From: JACKAL01 sp964400355 | GTDB taxonomy: Bacteria; Bdellovibrionota; Bdellovibrionia; Bdellovibrionales; JAGQZY01 | Direction: 5' to 3' | NCBI GenBank assembly: GCA_964400355.1 | Contig: CAYNTO010000013.1 | Location: 1 to 64,000, forward strand | Length of the DNA stretch: 64,000 nt | Part shown: positions 9,421-18,127 of the stretch, piece by piece | Numbering within the stretch: position 1 is the stretch's first letter | Layout: each line of letters begins with the position of its first letter | The notes under the pieces: generated by a model | Database searches by the model: none | What the model was told of the DNA's origin: nothing | The model's input: only the letters and a program-made list of their open reading frames with translations | Translations under genes and position numbers: made by a program

Positions 9421-9951
9421 ATGACCAACAAAACGTTTTATCGCAAAATTCTAATTCCCCTGCTGTTTTCAGTTTTGATTCTGTTCGCGATCAATTTCCA
9501 AGTCACTTTGTGGTATGGCTTGTTTGGGAGTTTCGTCGCACCGGCGCTGTGGCCAACAATATTCGTCTATCTATGCACCAACCGCGAACGTAAAAAACGC
9601 GGTGGCTGGATTGCATTTTTCTTTCTGGTGATTTGCGCCTACACAGTAGCATTACCACTGTATGTTTTTTTGGCGTTAGTTGTACTGGCGTACCTCATAC
9701 GTTTTACTCAAAAGCGGTTTTCGGCTATCGATACCACCGATCTGATTGCTTTCAGTCTGATTTCCACATTCGTATTTCCGATTCTTTACGCTGTGCTAGC
9801 GTCCCTGGAAACCGAGTTCGTCTTTAATTTTTGGCGACACGTGTTTTCTTCCCTTCTTGCATTTCCGTTCATTCCCATCATGCTTTACGCGTCCCGAAAA
9901 ATTGACCGTGTGCTGAATGTGGAAGAGGGCGTACTGTTGGTGAGAATATGA
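9421..9951 (+). CDS. mreD: Rod shape-determining protein MreD
   Basis: A 176-residue hydrophobic inner-membrane protein with about five transmembrane segments, lying 8 nt after mreC and overlapping mrdA by 4 nt (ATGA). Sequence alone is weakly diagnostic, as usual for MreD, but size, topology and the position between mreC and the PBP2 gene make the call secure. Its role is as a membrane partner of MreC in cell-wall elongation. Confidence 0.82.
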   Translation: MTNKTFYRKILIPLLFSVLILFAINFQVTLWYGLFGSFVAPALWPTIFVYLCTNRERKKRGGWIAFFFLVICAYTVALPLYVFLALVVLAYLIRFTQKRFSAIDTTDLIAFSLISTFVFPILYAVLASLETEFVFNFWRHVFSSLLAFPFIPIMLYASRKIDRVLNVEEGVLLVRI

Positions 9952-11870
9952 AACTCAATATTATACATGAAGATTTTAATCTTAAAGAACTGCGCAAACG
10001 CAGCATTGTCCTCTATGGCTTTCTGGTGGTTCTTTTTAGTATGGTGATTTTTCGTTTAGTTTGGCTACAAATCATTCAGGGCTCTACGCTCTATGCCTTC
10101 TCGGAAAAGAATTTGCTCAAAGAGATCCGCGTCCAACCACCGCGTGGTGTGATCTATGATCGACATGGCCGCACACTGGCCGAGAATCTTCCCAACTTCG
10201 CTCTCAGTCTCTCTCCGCAATATATGAAAGACACCGCTTCGATAGCCGAAAAAGTGGGACCCATTATTAAAATCCCGCCGGCCGAAATTTTATCGACAAT
10301 TAAAAAAAGCATCCGGATGAACGGCAACTACCGACCAGTTTTGATTAAAAACTTTTTGTCATGGACAGAGATCAATCAACTGGAGCTTTTAAAAATAGAT
10401 TTTCAAGGCATTGATATCGAGGAACTGATTTTTCGTGAGCAACCGTACAAAGATCTCTTTGCCCATGCACTCGGGTATATCGGCGAGGTCTCGGCCCGCG
10501 AACTTCCGCGTCTCCAAGAACGTGGAGACAACTTGGTTCAGCAAGGCGACATCATCGGGAAAAGTGGATTGGAAGATCGCTACGATTCCTACACGCGCGG
10601 TGTTCCTGGAATCTCTTTTGTGAAGGTGGATGCAAAAGGCCGCGAAGCTCTCGGCGAATCGCTCAAATTTTTAGGCCATATCGAAGACCTCCCCCCCAAA
10701 CACGGCGAAAACTTGCACACCACTCTCGATTTGGATCTACAAATGGCTGCGGCGGAGGCCTTTAAGAAAACCGAACATACCGGTACCCTGATTGCCATTA
10801 ACAAAGAGGGCGAAGTTCTGGCTCTCTACAGCCATCCTACCTTTGACCCCAACGTTTTTTCCCGCGGCATCGACACCGAAACATGGTCGGCCTTAGTCAA
10901 CAATCCCAATAAACCGCTACGCAACAAAGCCATACAAGACCACTTGTCCCCAGGATCCACATTTAAGCCGTTTGTTGCTTTGGCCAGTTTGCAAAACAAA
11001 AAGATCACCGAGAACACTTTGGTCCACGCCCCTGGAGTTTTACGCTTTGGAAATCGACTTTGGCATGATCATACACGCGAGGGCCAAGGATACATCACGG
11101 TTGCGCAAGCCATCGAAGAATCGAGCAACGTGTTTTTTTACAAACAAGGCATTGCCAACGGCGTGGACGAAATTGCGAAGTATGCCAAAGCGATGGGTTT
11201 GGGCAGCCTTACTGGTATCGATATCAAAAACGAAATTCCTGGCTTGATTCCCACTACGGAATGGAAAAAAGAAAAGCGCGGTGAAAAATGGCAAGAGGGC
11301 GAAAATTTGTCCATTGCCGTGGGTCAGGGGTACGTGAATGTCACGACCATTCAACTCACCAACGGCTATATGGCCATTGCCAACAACGGTAAAGTGTTTC
11401 AGCCCCGTCTAGTGACCAAAGTGACTAACCAGCGCGGCGCCACATTAGCGGAGTTTCCACCGGTGCTCACAACAGATTTATCCGATCCTGAGAAACCGTA
11501 TTATATTTCTCCTGAAAACTTTAAAGTCGTGCAAAAAGGACTATGGCGGGTTCCCAATGGCGAAAAGGGCACCGCCCGTCGCGCGAAAATCCCTGGATTC
11601 GTGCTAGCGGGCAAAACCGGTACCGCTCAGGTGCGTGGCTTTTCCGCCGACGAGATTCACAAAAGTTGTTATCAACGTCCACGTAAACAGCGCCACAACG
11701 GATTGTTTATTGCCTACGGACCATTTGAAAATCCGGAACTCACTGTTGGTGTATTGACCGAACACTCGTGTTCCTCCAAAGAATCGGTTCCCATAGTGAA
11801 AGAATTTTTTGAGGCCTACGTTGCCAAATATCATCCGGAATTGGTCAATAAAACAAAGGACATGAAATGA
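9948..11870 (+). CDS. mrdA: Penicillin-binding protein 2, elongation transpeptidase
   Basis: D,D-transpeptidase that crosslinks new peptidoglycan during lateral wall growth, working with RodA. A 640-residue class B PBP: one N-terminal membrane helix (VLYGFLVVLFSMVIFRLVW), a PBP dimerisation domain opening with PPRGVIYDRHGRTLAEN, and a transpeptidase domain with all three motifs: nucleophile Ser337 in STFK, SSN in EESSNVFFY, and KTGT near residue 554. Start overlaps mreD's stop (ATGA), and its own stop overlaps the rodA start in the same way, so the three are translationally coupled. Confidence 0.95.
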   Translation: MKLNIIHEDFNLKELRKRSIVLYGFLVVLFSMVIFRLVWLQIIQGSTLYAFSEKNLLKEIRVQPPRGVIYDRHGRTLAENLPNFALSLSPQYMKDTASIAEKVGPIIKIPPAEILSTIKKSIRMNGNYRPVLIKNFLSWTEINQLELLKIDFQGIDIEELIFREQPYKDLFAHALGYIGEVSARELPRLQERGDNLVQQGDIIGKSGLEDRYDSYTRGVPGISFVKVDAKGREALGESLKFLGHIEDLPPKHGENLHTTLDLDLQMAAAEAFKKTEHTGTLIAINKEGEVLALYSHPTFDPNVFSRGIDTETWSALVNNPNKPLRNKAIQDHLSPGSTFKPFVALASLQNKKITENTLVHAPGVLRFGNRLWHDHTREGQGYITVAQAIEESSNVFFYKQGIANGVDEIAKYAKAMGLGSLTGIDIKNEIPGLIPTTEWKKEKRGEKWQEGENLSIAVGQGYVNVTTIQLTNGYMAIANNGKVFQPRLVTKVTNQRGATLAEFPPVLTTDLSDPEKPYYISPENFKVVQKGLWRVPNGEKGTARRAKIPGFVLAGKTGTAQVRGFSADEIHKSCYQRPRKQRHNGLFIAYGPFENPELTVGVLTEHSCSSKESVPIVKEFFEAYVAKYHPELVNKTKDMK

Positions 11871-12994
11871 AGAATTATCAACTCAGCATTGATACGCCTC
11901 AGCGCACGCTGTTCAAGCGCGTGAGCCTGTATCTGATCATTTCTCTCCTTTCCCTCAACGTCATTGGATTGATCAATCTCCTGAGTGCTACAACTAACAT
12001 TGCTCGCCATTTAAAAGGCGTGTTCAACGATCAAATTGTGTGGATCTCGGTGGGCTGGTGTTTTTTCTTAATTCTCACGCTTGTCAGCTATCGCTTTTTC
12101 GTGCGCTTCGCCTACGTGTTTTATGGGGCCAACATTTTAGCGCTAATTGCCGTAATGGTGATGGGCAAAAGCTCGTACGGTGCCCAACGCTGGATTGATT
12201 TGGGTTTTTTTAACTACCAACCTTCAGAAACCATGAAGCTTGCCATGATTCTGGTTTTGGCGAAGCACTTGTCTAAATACGACCCGCGGCGCGGCTTGGA
12301 CTTTAAGGATCTCCTGATTCCACTCATTCTCATCGGTATTCCATTTGCGCTCACTGCCAAGCAACCCGATCTGGGCACCGCATTGTTGATTGCCATGGTG
12401 TCGGGCCTCATGTTGCTCACAATGAAAATTCGCATGCGGGTTCTGGTAACGGGAATTTGCTTAGCTTTAATCGCCGGACCGGTAGCGTGGAAATTCGGAT
12501 TAAAGACATATCAAAAAAATCGCGTACTCACCTTTTTGTATCCCAACCGCGATCCGCGTGGAGCTGGTTACAATAGCATTCAGGCGAAAATAGCGGTGGG
12601 AAGCGGGCAGGTTTTTGGCAAAGGCTTTCGCAATGGTTCGCAAAGTCAGCTGGAATTTTTGCCGGAAAAACAAACCGATTTTATCTTTTGCGTGTTGAGT
12701 GAAGAGCATGGATTTCTAGGCTGTATTGCCACTTTGGGTATTTACGCCATCTTGCTCCTTTCCATTATTCAGGCAGCAATGGGGGCCAAAGATATGAATG
12801 GAGCCCTGCTGTGCGCCGGCGTCTTTGCGCTCATTCTGTGGCATGTATTTATCAACACCGCAATGGTCACTGGTCTACTGCCTATTGTAGGTGTTCCCCT
12901 GCCATTGATTTCCTACGGTGGCACAAGTACGCTCACCATCATGATTGGTTTGGGCTGGGTGTCGTCCGTGCACTTTAGGAAAGACATGTTCTAA
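11867..12994 (+). CDS. rodA: Rod shape-determining peptidoglycan glycosyltransferase RodA
   Basis: SEDS-family glycosyltransferase that polymerises lipid II during elongation, the partner of PBP2. 375 residues with about ten transmembrane segments. Family hallmarks include GAQRWIDLGFFNYQPSE, KQPDLGTAL, the extracytoplasmic loop GSGQVFGKGFRNGSQSQL with LPEKQTDFIF, and the C-terminal GVPLPLISYGGTS. Last gene of the cluster, followed by a hairpin and T-run at 13001-13026. Confidence 0.95.
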   Translation: MKNYQLSIDTPQRTLFKRVSLYLIISLLSLNVIGLINLLSATTNIARHLKGVFNDQIVWISVGWCFFLILTLVSYRFFVRFAYVFYGANILALIAVMVMGKSSYGAQRWIDLGFFNYQPSETMKLAMILVLAKHLSKYDPRRGLDFKDLLIPLILIGIPFALTAKQPDLGTALLIAMVSGLMLLTMKIRMRVLVTGICLALIAGPVAWKFGLKTYQKNRVLTFLYPNRDPRGAGYNSIQAKIAVGSGQVFGKGFRNGSQSQLEFLPEKQTDFIFCVLSEEHGFLGCIATLGIYAILLLSIIQAAMGAKDMNGALLCAGVFALILWHVFINTAMVTGLLPIVGVPLPLISYGGTSTLTIMIGLGWVSSVHFRKDMF

Positions 12995-13000
12995 GAATAA

Positions 13001-13026
13001 AAAAGACTGCGCGAGGCAGCCTTTTT
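13001..13026. terminator. Bidirectional terminator between rodA and trxA
   Basis: An A-rich run, GACTGC, a short loop, GGCAGCC and a T-run lie between the convergent rodA and trxA genes. The stem has one A-C mismatch; A and T runs on both sides allow use from either strand. Confidence 0.65.
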
Positions 13027-13049
13027 CTATTAACAGTGGCTCAAAAAAA

Positions 13050-13376
13050 TTAAACGTGCTTCGCGATCATTCCCGCAATGTTTTCTTTGGGATGATTGCC
13101 AACCAATTGGTCGACCACTTGACCGTCTTTAAAAAGCAGTAAGGTAGGCACTCCACGAACACCATACGTCGCTGGGCTTTCCTGGTTGTTGTCGATGTCC
13201 ACTTTGATCACCTTGATTTTTGCTTGATATTCTGTGGCAATTTGCTCGAGTTTGGGAGCCAGTGCTTTGCAAGGTCCACACCACTCTGCCCAAAAGTCTA
13301 CCAATACGGGAGTGCTCGACTTTAGTACATCTTGCTCGAAATTGGCGTCGGTTGAATTTGTAATATTAGCGGCCAT
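13050..13376 (-). CDS. trxA: Thioredoxin
   Basis: Cytoplasmic dithiol-disulfide reductase of 108 residues, standard length. The active site W32-C33-G34-P35-C36 lies in DFWAEWCGPCKALAPKL, and the cis-proline loop is GVRGVPTLLLFKDG. The ATG at 13376 is chosen because GGAGG lies 5 nt upstream. It has its own promoter (13399-13427) and is monocistronic. Confidence 0.97.
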   Translation of the reverse strand: MAANITNSTDANFEQDVLKSSTPVLVDFWAEWCGPCKALAPKLEQIATEYQAKIKVIKVDIDNNQESPATYGVRGVPTLLLFKDGQVVDQLVGNHPKENIAGMIAKHV

Positions 13377-13398
13377 AAGATCCTCCATAGATGATAAG

Positions 13399-13427
13399 AG
13401 TATACTTTACCGACTTTGGTAAGTCAT
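13399..13427 (-). promoter_or_regulatory. Candidate sigma-70 promoter of trxA
   Basis: On the minus strand ATGACT (13422-13427), a 17-nt spacer and TATACT (13399-13404) lie upstream of trxA. Predicted transcription start near 13392 leaves a short leader holding the GGAGG. An imperfect inverted repeat (ACTTTACC/GGTAAGT) lies within the spacer. Confidence 0.5.
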
Positions 13428-13488
13428 CGGCTTTTGTTTTACGCTTAAAATACTTAAAAACTTACGTGATTCCGCCGATATAGAGGTA

Positions 13489-15390
13489 ATGGCAAAGAAG
13501 TTAAAAATTCTACTTGTTGAAGACGACAAACGTTTCGGCGAGTCGTTGAGCAAACTGATCGAAGCGTCGGGCTTTGAATGTGTGTATGCGGATAAGCCGC
13601 AAGCCGCTCTTTCATTTTGCAAAATACACACATTCGATGTAGCGATTATCGATTGTATGTTGCCACAAATGAACGGCGTGGATTTAGCTCTTAAAGTAAA
13701 AGAAATTTTCGGTAATTCCCTATCGCTATTCATGATGAGCGGGATTTATAAAGATCGCAATTTTACGATCTCTGCTTTAAAAAAGACCGGCGCAAAATCA
13801 TTTCTAATTAAGCCATTTGATCTGACCAACTTTGTGGAACAGCTCAAGGAATTGGATTCGGGTGGAAATGCAGAACCTGTTCTCTCAGACAATCCCCTGA
13901 AGAACCTCATCCTCCAGGAAAACCTCACACAAAACTCAATTTACACCGTTTTGGAGAATCTCAAAACAATCAATGGGCAGGAACTGCCATTTATTTTTAA
14001 TTTTTTAGTGACCTATCGCGGATCGGGAAAACTCAACCTGCGTTCGGGCGACAACCTATTGGGAGTTGTTTTTGGAGACAACAGCATCTCCATCCCGCTC
14101 ACTCCATGCTCGGGTCCCAAACTCAAAAGCCTTTTAATCGCTAAGGAATGCGTGGCTCAGGACGACCTGCAATCGCTAAAACCTGAAGACACTACAGTGG
14201 AACGTCTGATCGCTATGAATCTAATGAGTCCTCATTTTGGTGATATCGTTTTAAAAGAAAACTCAGTGAGTGTTCTCAATTCACTGGCGCGCAATAACCA
14301 AGTCGAAATTGATTTTCAACCGGCCAAGATTGCGCACCAAAGCCTGGTCTTTTCTCAGCGTGAGATCGACGACCTCATTTACAACTGGGTGCTCAATAGT
14401 GAAATGGCTTGGCTAAAGACATACTACTTACCGTACAATCTACATACCGTTCGTAAGATGAGCACTTCGCAAAATAAGACTCAGCTGTTCCCAATAGTTA
14501 GCGGGAACAAAAACTTGATCAACATCATGTTGCAGAATAAATCTCTTGAGGAAATCCTCGGTCCCGCTAGTGGTCCGGCCGAAGACGTTGCCATGCGCCT
14601 GGTTCATTTATTAATGGTCTATAGGGAATTCTTTATCGGTCAAAAATCGAGTAGCGCCAATTACCACGTGCAAATTGAACGCCTAAAAAAGCTCAATTCA
14701 TCAATGGAAACTCAAACCGCATTTGAACGACTTGGATTAAAAGAGACTTCGAGTGATCAGGAAATAAAACGCGCCTACACGGAAATGTCTCAGTCGCTGC
14801 ATCCAGACAAACTCAAGGATGCTCCGCCCGAGCTGGTGGCAGTGGCCACTAAAGTTTATGACAAAGTTCAAGATGCCTACAACAACATAAAAACACCGGA
14901 CAAGCGCACGGATTACCTCGCTCAAATACAAGGACTCAAGGAAGAAAAACTCACCCGCGCCAACCGCATGATCGACGAAGCCACAAATCATCTTATGCGT
15001 GGAGATATGAGTGCGGCCGAAAGCCACATCACTTCAGCAGTGGAACTGGCGCCCCACGTCGCGCGAGTTCGCCTCACGCAAACTTGGCACCAAGTGAAGA
15101 CAAAGAAAATACCTCCCGCAGAGGCTATGAGAAATATTATGTCTTTACCAAATGACGAAAAAGAGAGCGCCCTTTACAACCATGTGCGTGGGTTGTGCCA
15201 TATGGGGCAAAACGAATATGACAAAGCCACCACCGCTTTTCGTAATGCCATCAATAAAGATCCAAACTTCGTGGCATCACGTCGAGAACTCTCCATCGTT
15301 TCACAAGACGACAAAAAGCAAAGCGTGAGTATATTAAATGCCGATCTTCGTGATGTGGTAGGTCTATTCTTTAACAAAAAGAAAAAATAG
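13489..15390 (+). CDS. Response regulator with DUF4388-like middle, DnaJ domain and TPR tail
   Basis: A 633-residue cytoplasmic regulator. An N-terminal receiver (1-125) has acidic pocket EDD, phosphoacceptor Asp55 in IIDCMLPQMNG and the conserved Lys in FLIKPFD. Residues about 150-400 resemble DUF4388/PatA-type domains (LRSGDNLLGVVFGDNSISIPL). A J domain spans about 408-475 (FERLGLKETSSDQEIKRAY, LHPD), with the HPD motif that stimulates Hsp70 ATPase. TPR-like helices end the protein (ALYNHVRGLCHMGQNEYDKATTAF is the clearest repeat, positions about 560-590). Myxobacteria and Bdellovibrio carry similar modular regulators. Function is unknown; HPD suggests it can recruit DnaK in a phosphorylation-dependent way (inference). 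Confidence 0.82.
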   Translation: MAKKLKILLVEDDKRFGESLSKLIEASGFECVYADKPQAALSFCKIHTFDVAIIDCMLPQMNGVDLALKVKEIFGNSLSLFMMSGIYKDRNFTISALKKTGAKSFLIKPFDLTNFVEQLKELDSGGNAEPVLSDNPLKNLILQENLTQNSIYTVLENLKTINGQELPFIFNFLVTYRGSGKLNLRSGDNLLGVVFGDNSISIPLTPCSGPKLKSLLIAKECVAQDDLQSLKPEDTTVERLIAMNLMSPHFGDIVLKENSVSVLNSLARNNQVEIDFQPAKIAHQSLVFSQREIDDLIYNWVLNSEMAWLKTYYLPYNLHTVRKMSTSQNKTQLFPIVSGNKNLINIMLQNKSLEEILGPASGPAEDVAMRLVHLLMVYREFFIGQKSSSANYHVQIERLKKLNSSMETQTAFERLGLKETSSDQEIKRAYTEMSQSLHPDKLKDAPPELVAVATKVYDKVQDAYNNIKTPDKRTDYLAQIQGLKEEKLTRANRMIDEATNHLMRGDMSAAESHITSAVELAPHVARVRLTQTWHQVKTKKIPPAEAMRNIMSLPNDEKESALYNHVRGLCHMGQNEYDKATTAFRNAINKDPNFVASRRELSIVSQDDKKQSVSILNADLRDVVGLFFNKKKK

Positions 15391-15429
15391 AAATTTCACG
15401 ATCGCAGTGCAATTACCCAGGCAATACAA

Positions 15430-16041
15430 TTACTTTTTAAAGAGATTTTTAAGAAATTCTTTTTTGCGATTGGTTTGTTGATCGGTATTTTCGACACCCG
15501 CAGTGATGTCGTTGTGCCCGGCAACCTCTTTGAGCGAAAACGTTTTATCGAGATCCTCAGTTTTTTTCACAAACTCCGCATAGGCAGCAGCGCGGACGGG
15601 GTCGTTGATCTTGTTTGGCGCCGCAGGAGTCTGCAGCGTATTTGCGGTTAAACCTCTGTATGCGGCGACATGCTTCTCTACGGACAAGCCAAGCAATTCA
15701 CACACATTCTTGATCAACTGCTCCGGCTGTAGTGGTCGCGCTAAGGTGGAGTCAATCACCTTCATTTGAACCTCGCTCAGTTTCTTCATCTTGGTGTCGG
15801 GTCCGACCCAAATAAATTTAGGAATACCGCGGTTCTCGCGAATTTTAATGAACTCGGTTAAAATTTGATCCTGATTGCCAACAACGGATGTGATCACCAG
15901 ATCTGGAAAGTTTTCTTTTAAGCGCGCATGCATGTCGGCGCCTTTTTTTATCGAAAGGATGTTGAAACCGAGTTTAACCAGAATGGTTCGCGTGAGATCA
16001 AACTCCAGCGCATTGTCCAAAATAAGAAGCACGTTTTTCAT
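15430..16041 (-). CDS. Degenerate receiver-domain protein
   Basis: A 203-residue protein whose first 120 residues follow the receiver fold (MKNVLLILDNALEFDLTRTIL, PDLVITSVVG, FIWVGPD, LARPLQPEQLIKNVCELLG). The phosphoacceptor position, usually Asp in LVILD, is Thr/Ser here, and the N-terminal acidic pair is reduced to one Asp, so it probably does not accept phosphate. The rest is a charged tail. ATG at 16041 is chosen because GAGAGGG lies 6 nt upstream. It is tail to tail with the receiver-DnaJ-TPR gene; a functional link is possible but unproven. Confidence 0.7.
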   Translation of the reverse strand: MKNVLLILDNALEFDLTRTILVKLGFNILSIKKGADMHARLKENFPDLVITSVVGNQDQILTEFIKIRENRGIPKFIWVGPDTKMKKLSEVQMKVIDSTLARPLQPEQLIKNVCELLGLSVEKHVAAYRGLTANTLQTPAAPNKINDPVRAAAYAEFVKKTEDLDKTFSLKEVAGHNDITAGVENTDQQTNRKKEFLKNLFKK

Positions 16042-16165
16042 GACAATCCCTCTCGTAATTATTGTCCTTTGCAACTGCGTCCTAAACAATACCATTATCG
16101 CTTTGACGCGCAATGATGATCAGTGCTAGTCTCGACCCATTAGTTTGGAGCAAGCCCAAAGACTT

Positions 16166-17260
16166 ATGCAAAAAAAGACCATCTTCCTCTATATTCTGGG
16201 CCAGATTATTCCGACCTTTTTGCTCGGTGTGATCGTATTTATTTTTATTCTATTGCTCTTCCAATTTTTAAAACTCACTGAACTTATCCTCATCCACAAC
16301 GTGAGTATTCTGAGCGTTATAGCTCTTTTGCTCAATTTGAGTGTGAGTATGCTCCCCATAATTTTGCCAATGAGCCTACTATTCGCAGTGCTTCTCACCT
16401 ACTCGCGCCTGAGCGCCGATTCGGAAATGGTAGCCATGCGCGCTCTAGGGTACTCGCCTTCTACTGTTTCCTTTCCAGCTATATTATTTTCGTTTGTAAT
16501 ATTTTTCGTTTCGATTCAAACGGTCTTGTTTTTAGGGCCCTCAGCGCGCACCAAGTTTGAAAGCACTCTACAGTCCATCGGCAGCCAAACTGTAATGAAC
16601 TTTTCAGAGGGTACATTCTCCGAAGAGTTTTTCAACCTTGTCCTCTACACCAACGAAATCGACAAAAAGACTCAAACTCTTAAGGATCTTTTTGTTTATG
16701 ATCGCCGTGATCCGAAAAATCCCATTGCGATAGTGGCCCACCAAGGTAAAATTTCGAGCAACGTTTTGGATCAAAACCAATTGGCCGAGGTGATTCTCAC
16801 CGATGGCTATATGTACAAGCTCGAAGAAAAATCGCACACAAAAATCAAATTTCAGGATTATGTTTTAAAAATTTCTTCGCTCATCGGCACAGCGGTCAAA
16901 GAACGCGACGCCGATACTCTGACATTTGCGGAACTCCAGGAAAATCTGAAAAATCCAGAGTCTACTGAACGAAAAGCTGTTCTAACAGCTGAGTACCACG
17001 GACGTCTGGCGATTGCCACTTCCTGCCTGTTGTTTGGATTTTTAGGATCCGCCCTCGGTAGTCGGGTCAATCGACGTTCGAGTTCCTCATCGGGCTTCAT
17101 CGTGAGCGTGATTTGTATTATCACGTATTGGCTGCTCTATGTTTCCATGAGCAACGTGGGTAAGAAGATGATCATCCCACCGCAGTACGCGCTGTGGATC
17201 CCCAATTTCTTGTTTTTGTTGTTCACGGTTTGGATGTGGCGCAAGCATTCCCAAACTTAA
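16166..17260 (+). CDS. LptF/LptG family LPS export permease
   Basis: Inner-membrane subunit of the Lpt ABC exporter that lifts LPS from the membrane. 364 residues: a first helix (LYILGQIIPTFLLGVIVFIF), a second in LLNLSVSMLPIILPMSLLFAVL, the family segment YSRLSADSEMVAMRALGYSP, a large periplasmic beta-jellyroll loop, and three more helices after TAEYHGRLAIATSCLLFGFLGSALG. LptF and LptG are hard to separate by eye. ATG 16166 is preferred; an in-frame TTG at 16145 is possible and neither has a good ribosome-binding site. Its 3' end overlaps the convergent dprA by 174 bp. Confidence 0.88.
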   Translation: MQKKTIFLYILGQIIPTFLLGVIVFIFILLLFQFLKLTELILIHNVSILSVIALLLNLSVSMLPIILPMSLLFAVLLTYSRLSADSEMVAMRALGYSPSTVSFPAILFSFVIFFVSIQTVLFLGPSARTKFESTLQSIGSQTVMNFSEGTFSEEFFNLVLYTNEIDKKTQTLKDLFVYDRRDPKNPIAIVAHQGKISSNVLDQNQLAEVILTDGYMYKLEEKSHTKIKFQDYVLKISSLIGTAVKERDADTLTFAELQENLKNPESTERKAVLTAEYHGRLAIATSCLLFGFLGSALGSRVNRRSSSSSGFIVSVICIITYWLLYVSMSNVGKKMIIPPQYALWIPNFLFLLFTVWMWRKHSQT

Positions 17261-18076
17261 CGCCAAGTCCTCACAGTTAGAAATCATCTGCGCTCCCTGC
17301 TTGAGCAAATGTATATTTCCGGAACTTTCCATTGCGCCTGGAAAACTGGGAACCACAAGAATTTCTCCACCACAATCAAGCGCATACTGAACTGTGGTCA
17401 TTGTACCGCTGCGCTGAGCACACTGAACGACAAGTATCTTTTCGGAAATGGCCCCGAGCAACCGATTGCGATGAACAAAATGATAGTTGCGGACAGTTTC
17501 CTGAGGAAAGTATTCACTCATGAGGAGCACATTGGGCTGGCAACTCCAGCGGCGCACATGCTGCGGATAACAGCGCTCCAGCCCACTTGGCAAGATGAGT
17601 ACCGAAGGTCTTCCGCTAAACAGCGCTAAACGTGTCGCTAAAGCATCGATCCCGAACGCCCCGCCGCTCACAGTGACTACCTGGTTTTGGCGCAGGAACT
17701 GCACATACTGGTCGTTCATCCAATCGGTAAATGGCAGCAATGTGCGACGACTTCCGATAACCGTGAGAAGGAGTTCCTGCAGATAACCCAAGTCGCCTCG
17801 CGCGCAGAGAAACGTGGGACTATTGGATATGCCGTGAAATCGCGCCGGATAGGACGGGTGTAATGGATGGACTATGGTGAATGCCGCCATCTCGGCATGC
17901 AGATGACGGGCTCTTAAGAAGAGCTCCTCTTTTTTCTCACCAGCCAGCCTCTCCCGCTCAGAGATCCAGTCTTTAATTTGATGCAGCGGTAAACGCAACA
18001 ACGACTGAAAGGTGTTGGCGTCATATTTAAGAAGGCGACAAATAATAGATAACCGTTCCAGGCTTTGATCACGCAT
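17087..18076 (-). CDS. dprA: DNA processing protein DprA
   Basis: Binds incoming single-stranded DNA during natural transformation and loads RecA. 329 residues with the Rossmann-like DprA core at about 60-285: LTVIGSRRTLLPFTDW, TVSGGAFGIDALATRLAL, VLILPSGLERCYPQHV, SEYFPQE, HRNRLLGAISEKILVVQC and SGTMTTVQYALDCGGEILVVP. The N-terminal 60 residues are helical. The C-terminal 45 residues are polar, low in conserved motifs, and lie antisense to the end of the LptF/G gene. A split comEC lies 1.7 kb away, consistent with competence. Confidence 0.93.
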   Translation of the reverse strand: MRDQSLERLSIICRLLKYDANTFQSLLRLPLHQIKDWISERERLAGEKKEELFLRARHLHAEMAAFTIVHPLHPSYPARFHGISNSPTFLCARGDLGYLQELLLTVIGSRRTLLPFTDWMNDQYVQFLRQNQVVTVSGGAFGIDALATRLALFSGRPSVLILPSGLERCYPQHVRRWSCQPNVLLMSEYFPQETVRNYHFVHRNRLLGAISEKILVVQCAQRSGTMTTVQYALDCGGEILVVPSFPGAMESSGNIHLLKQGAQMISNCEDLALSLGMLAPHPNREQQKQEIGDPQRVLRWDDHLLTHVAHGNIEQPIRDNTNHAHDEAR

Positions 18077-18127
18077 ACATTCACCGCGTGCAAACTATTG
18101 ATCAGTGAGGCAAGCCCACAGCGCGGG

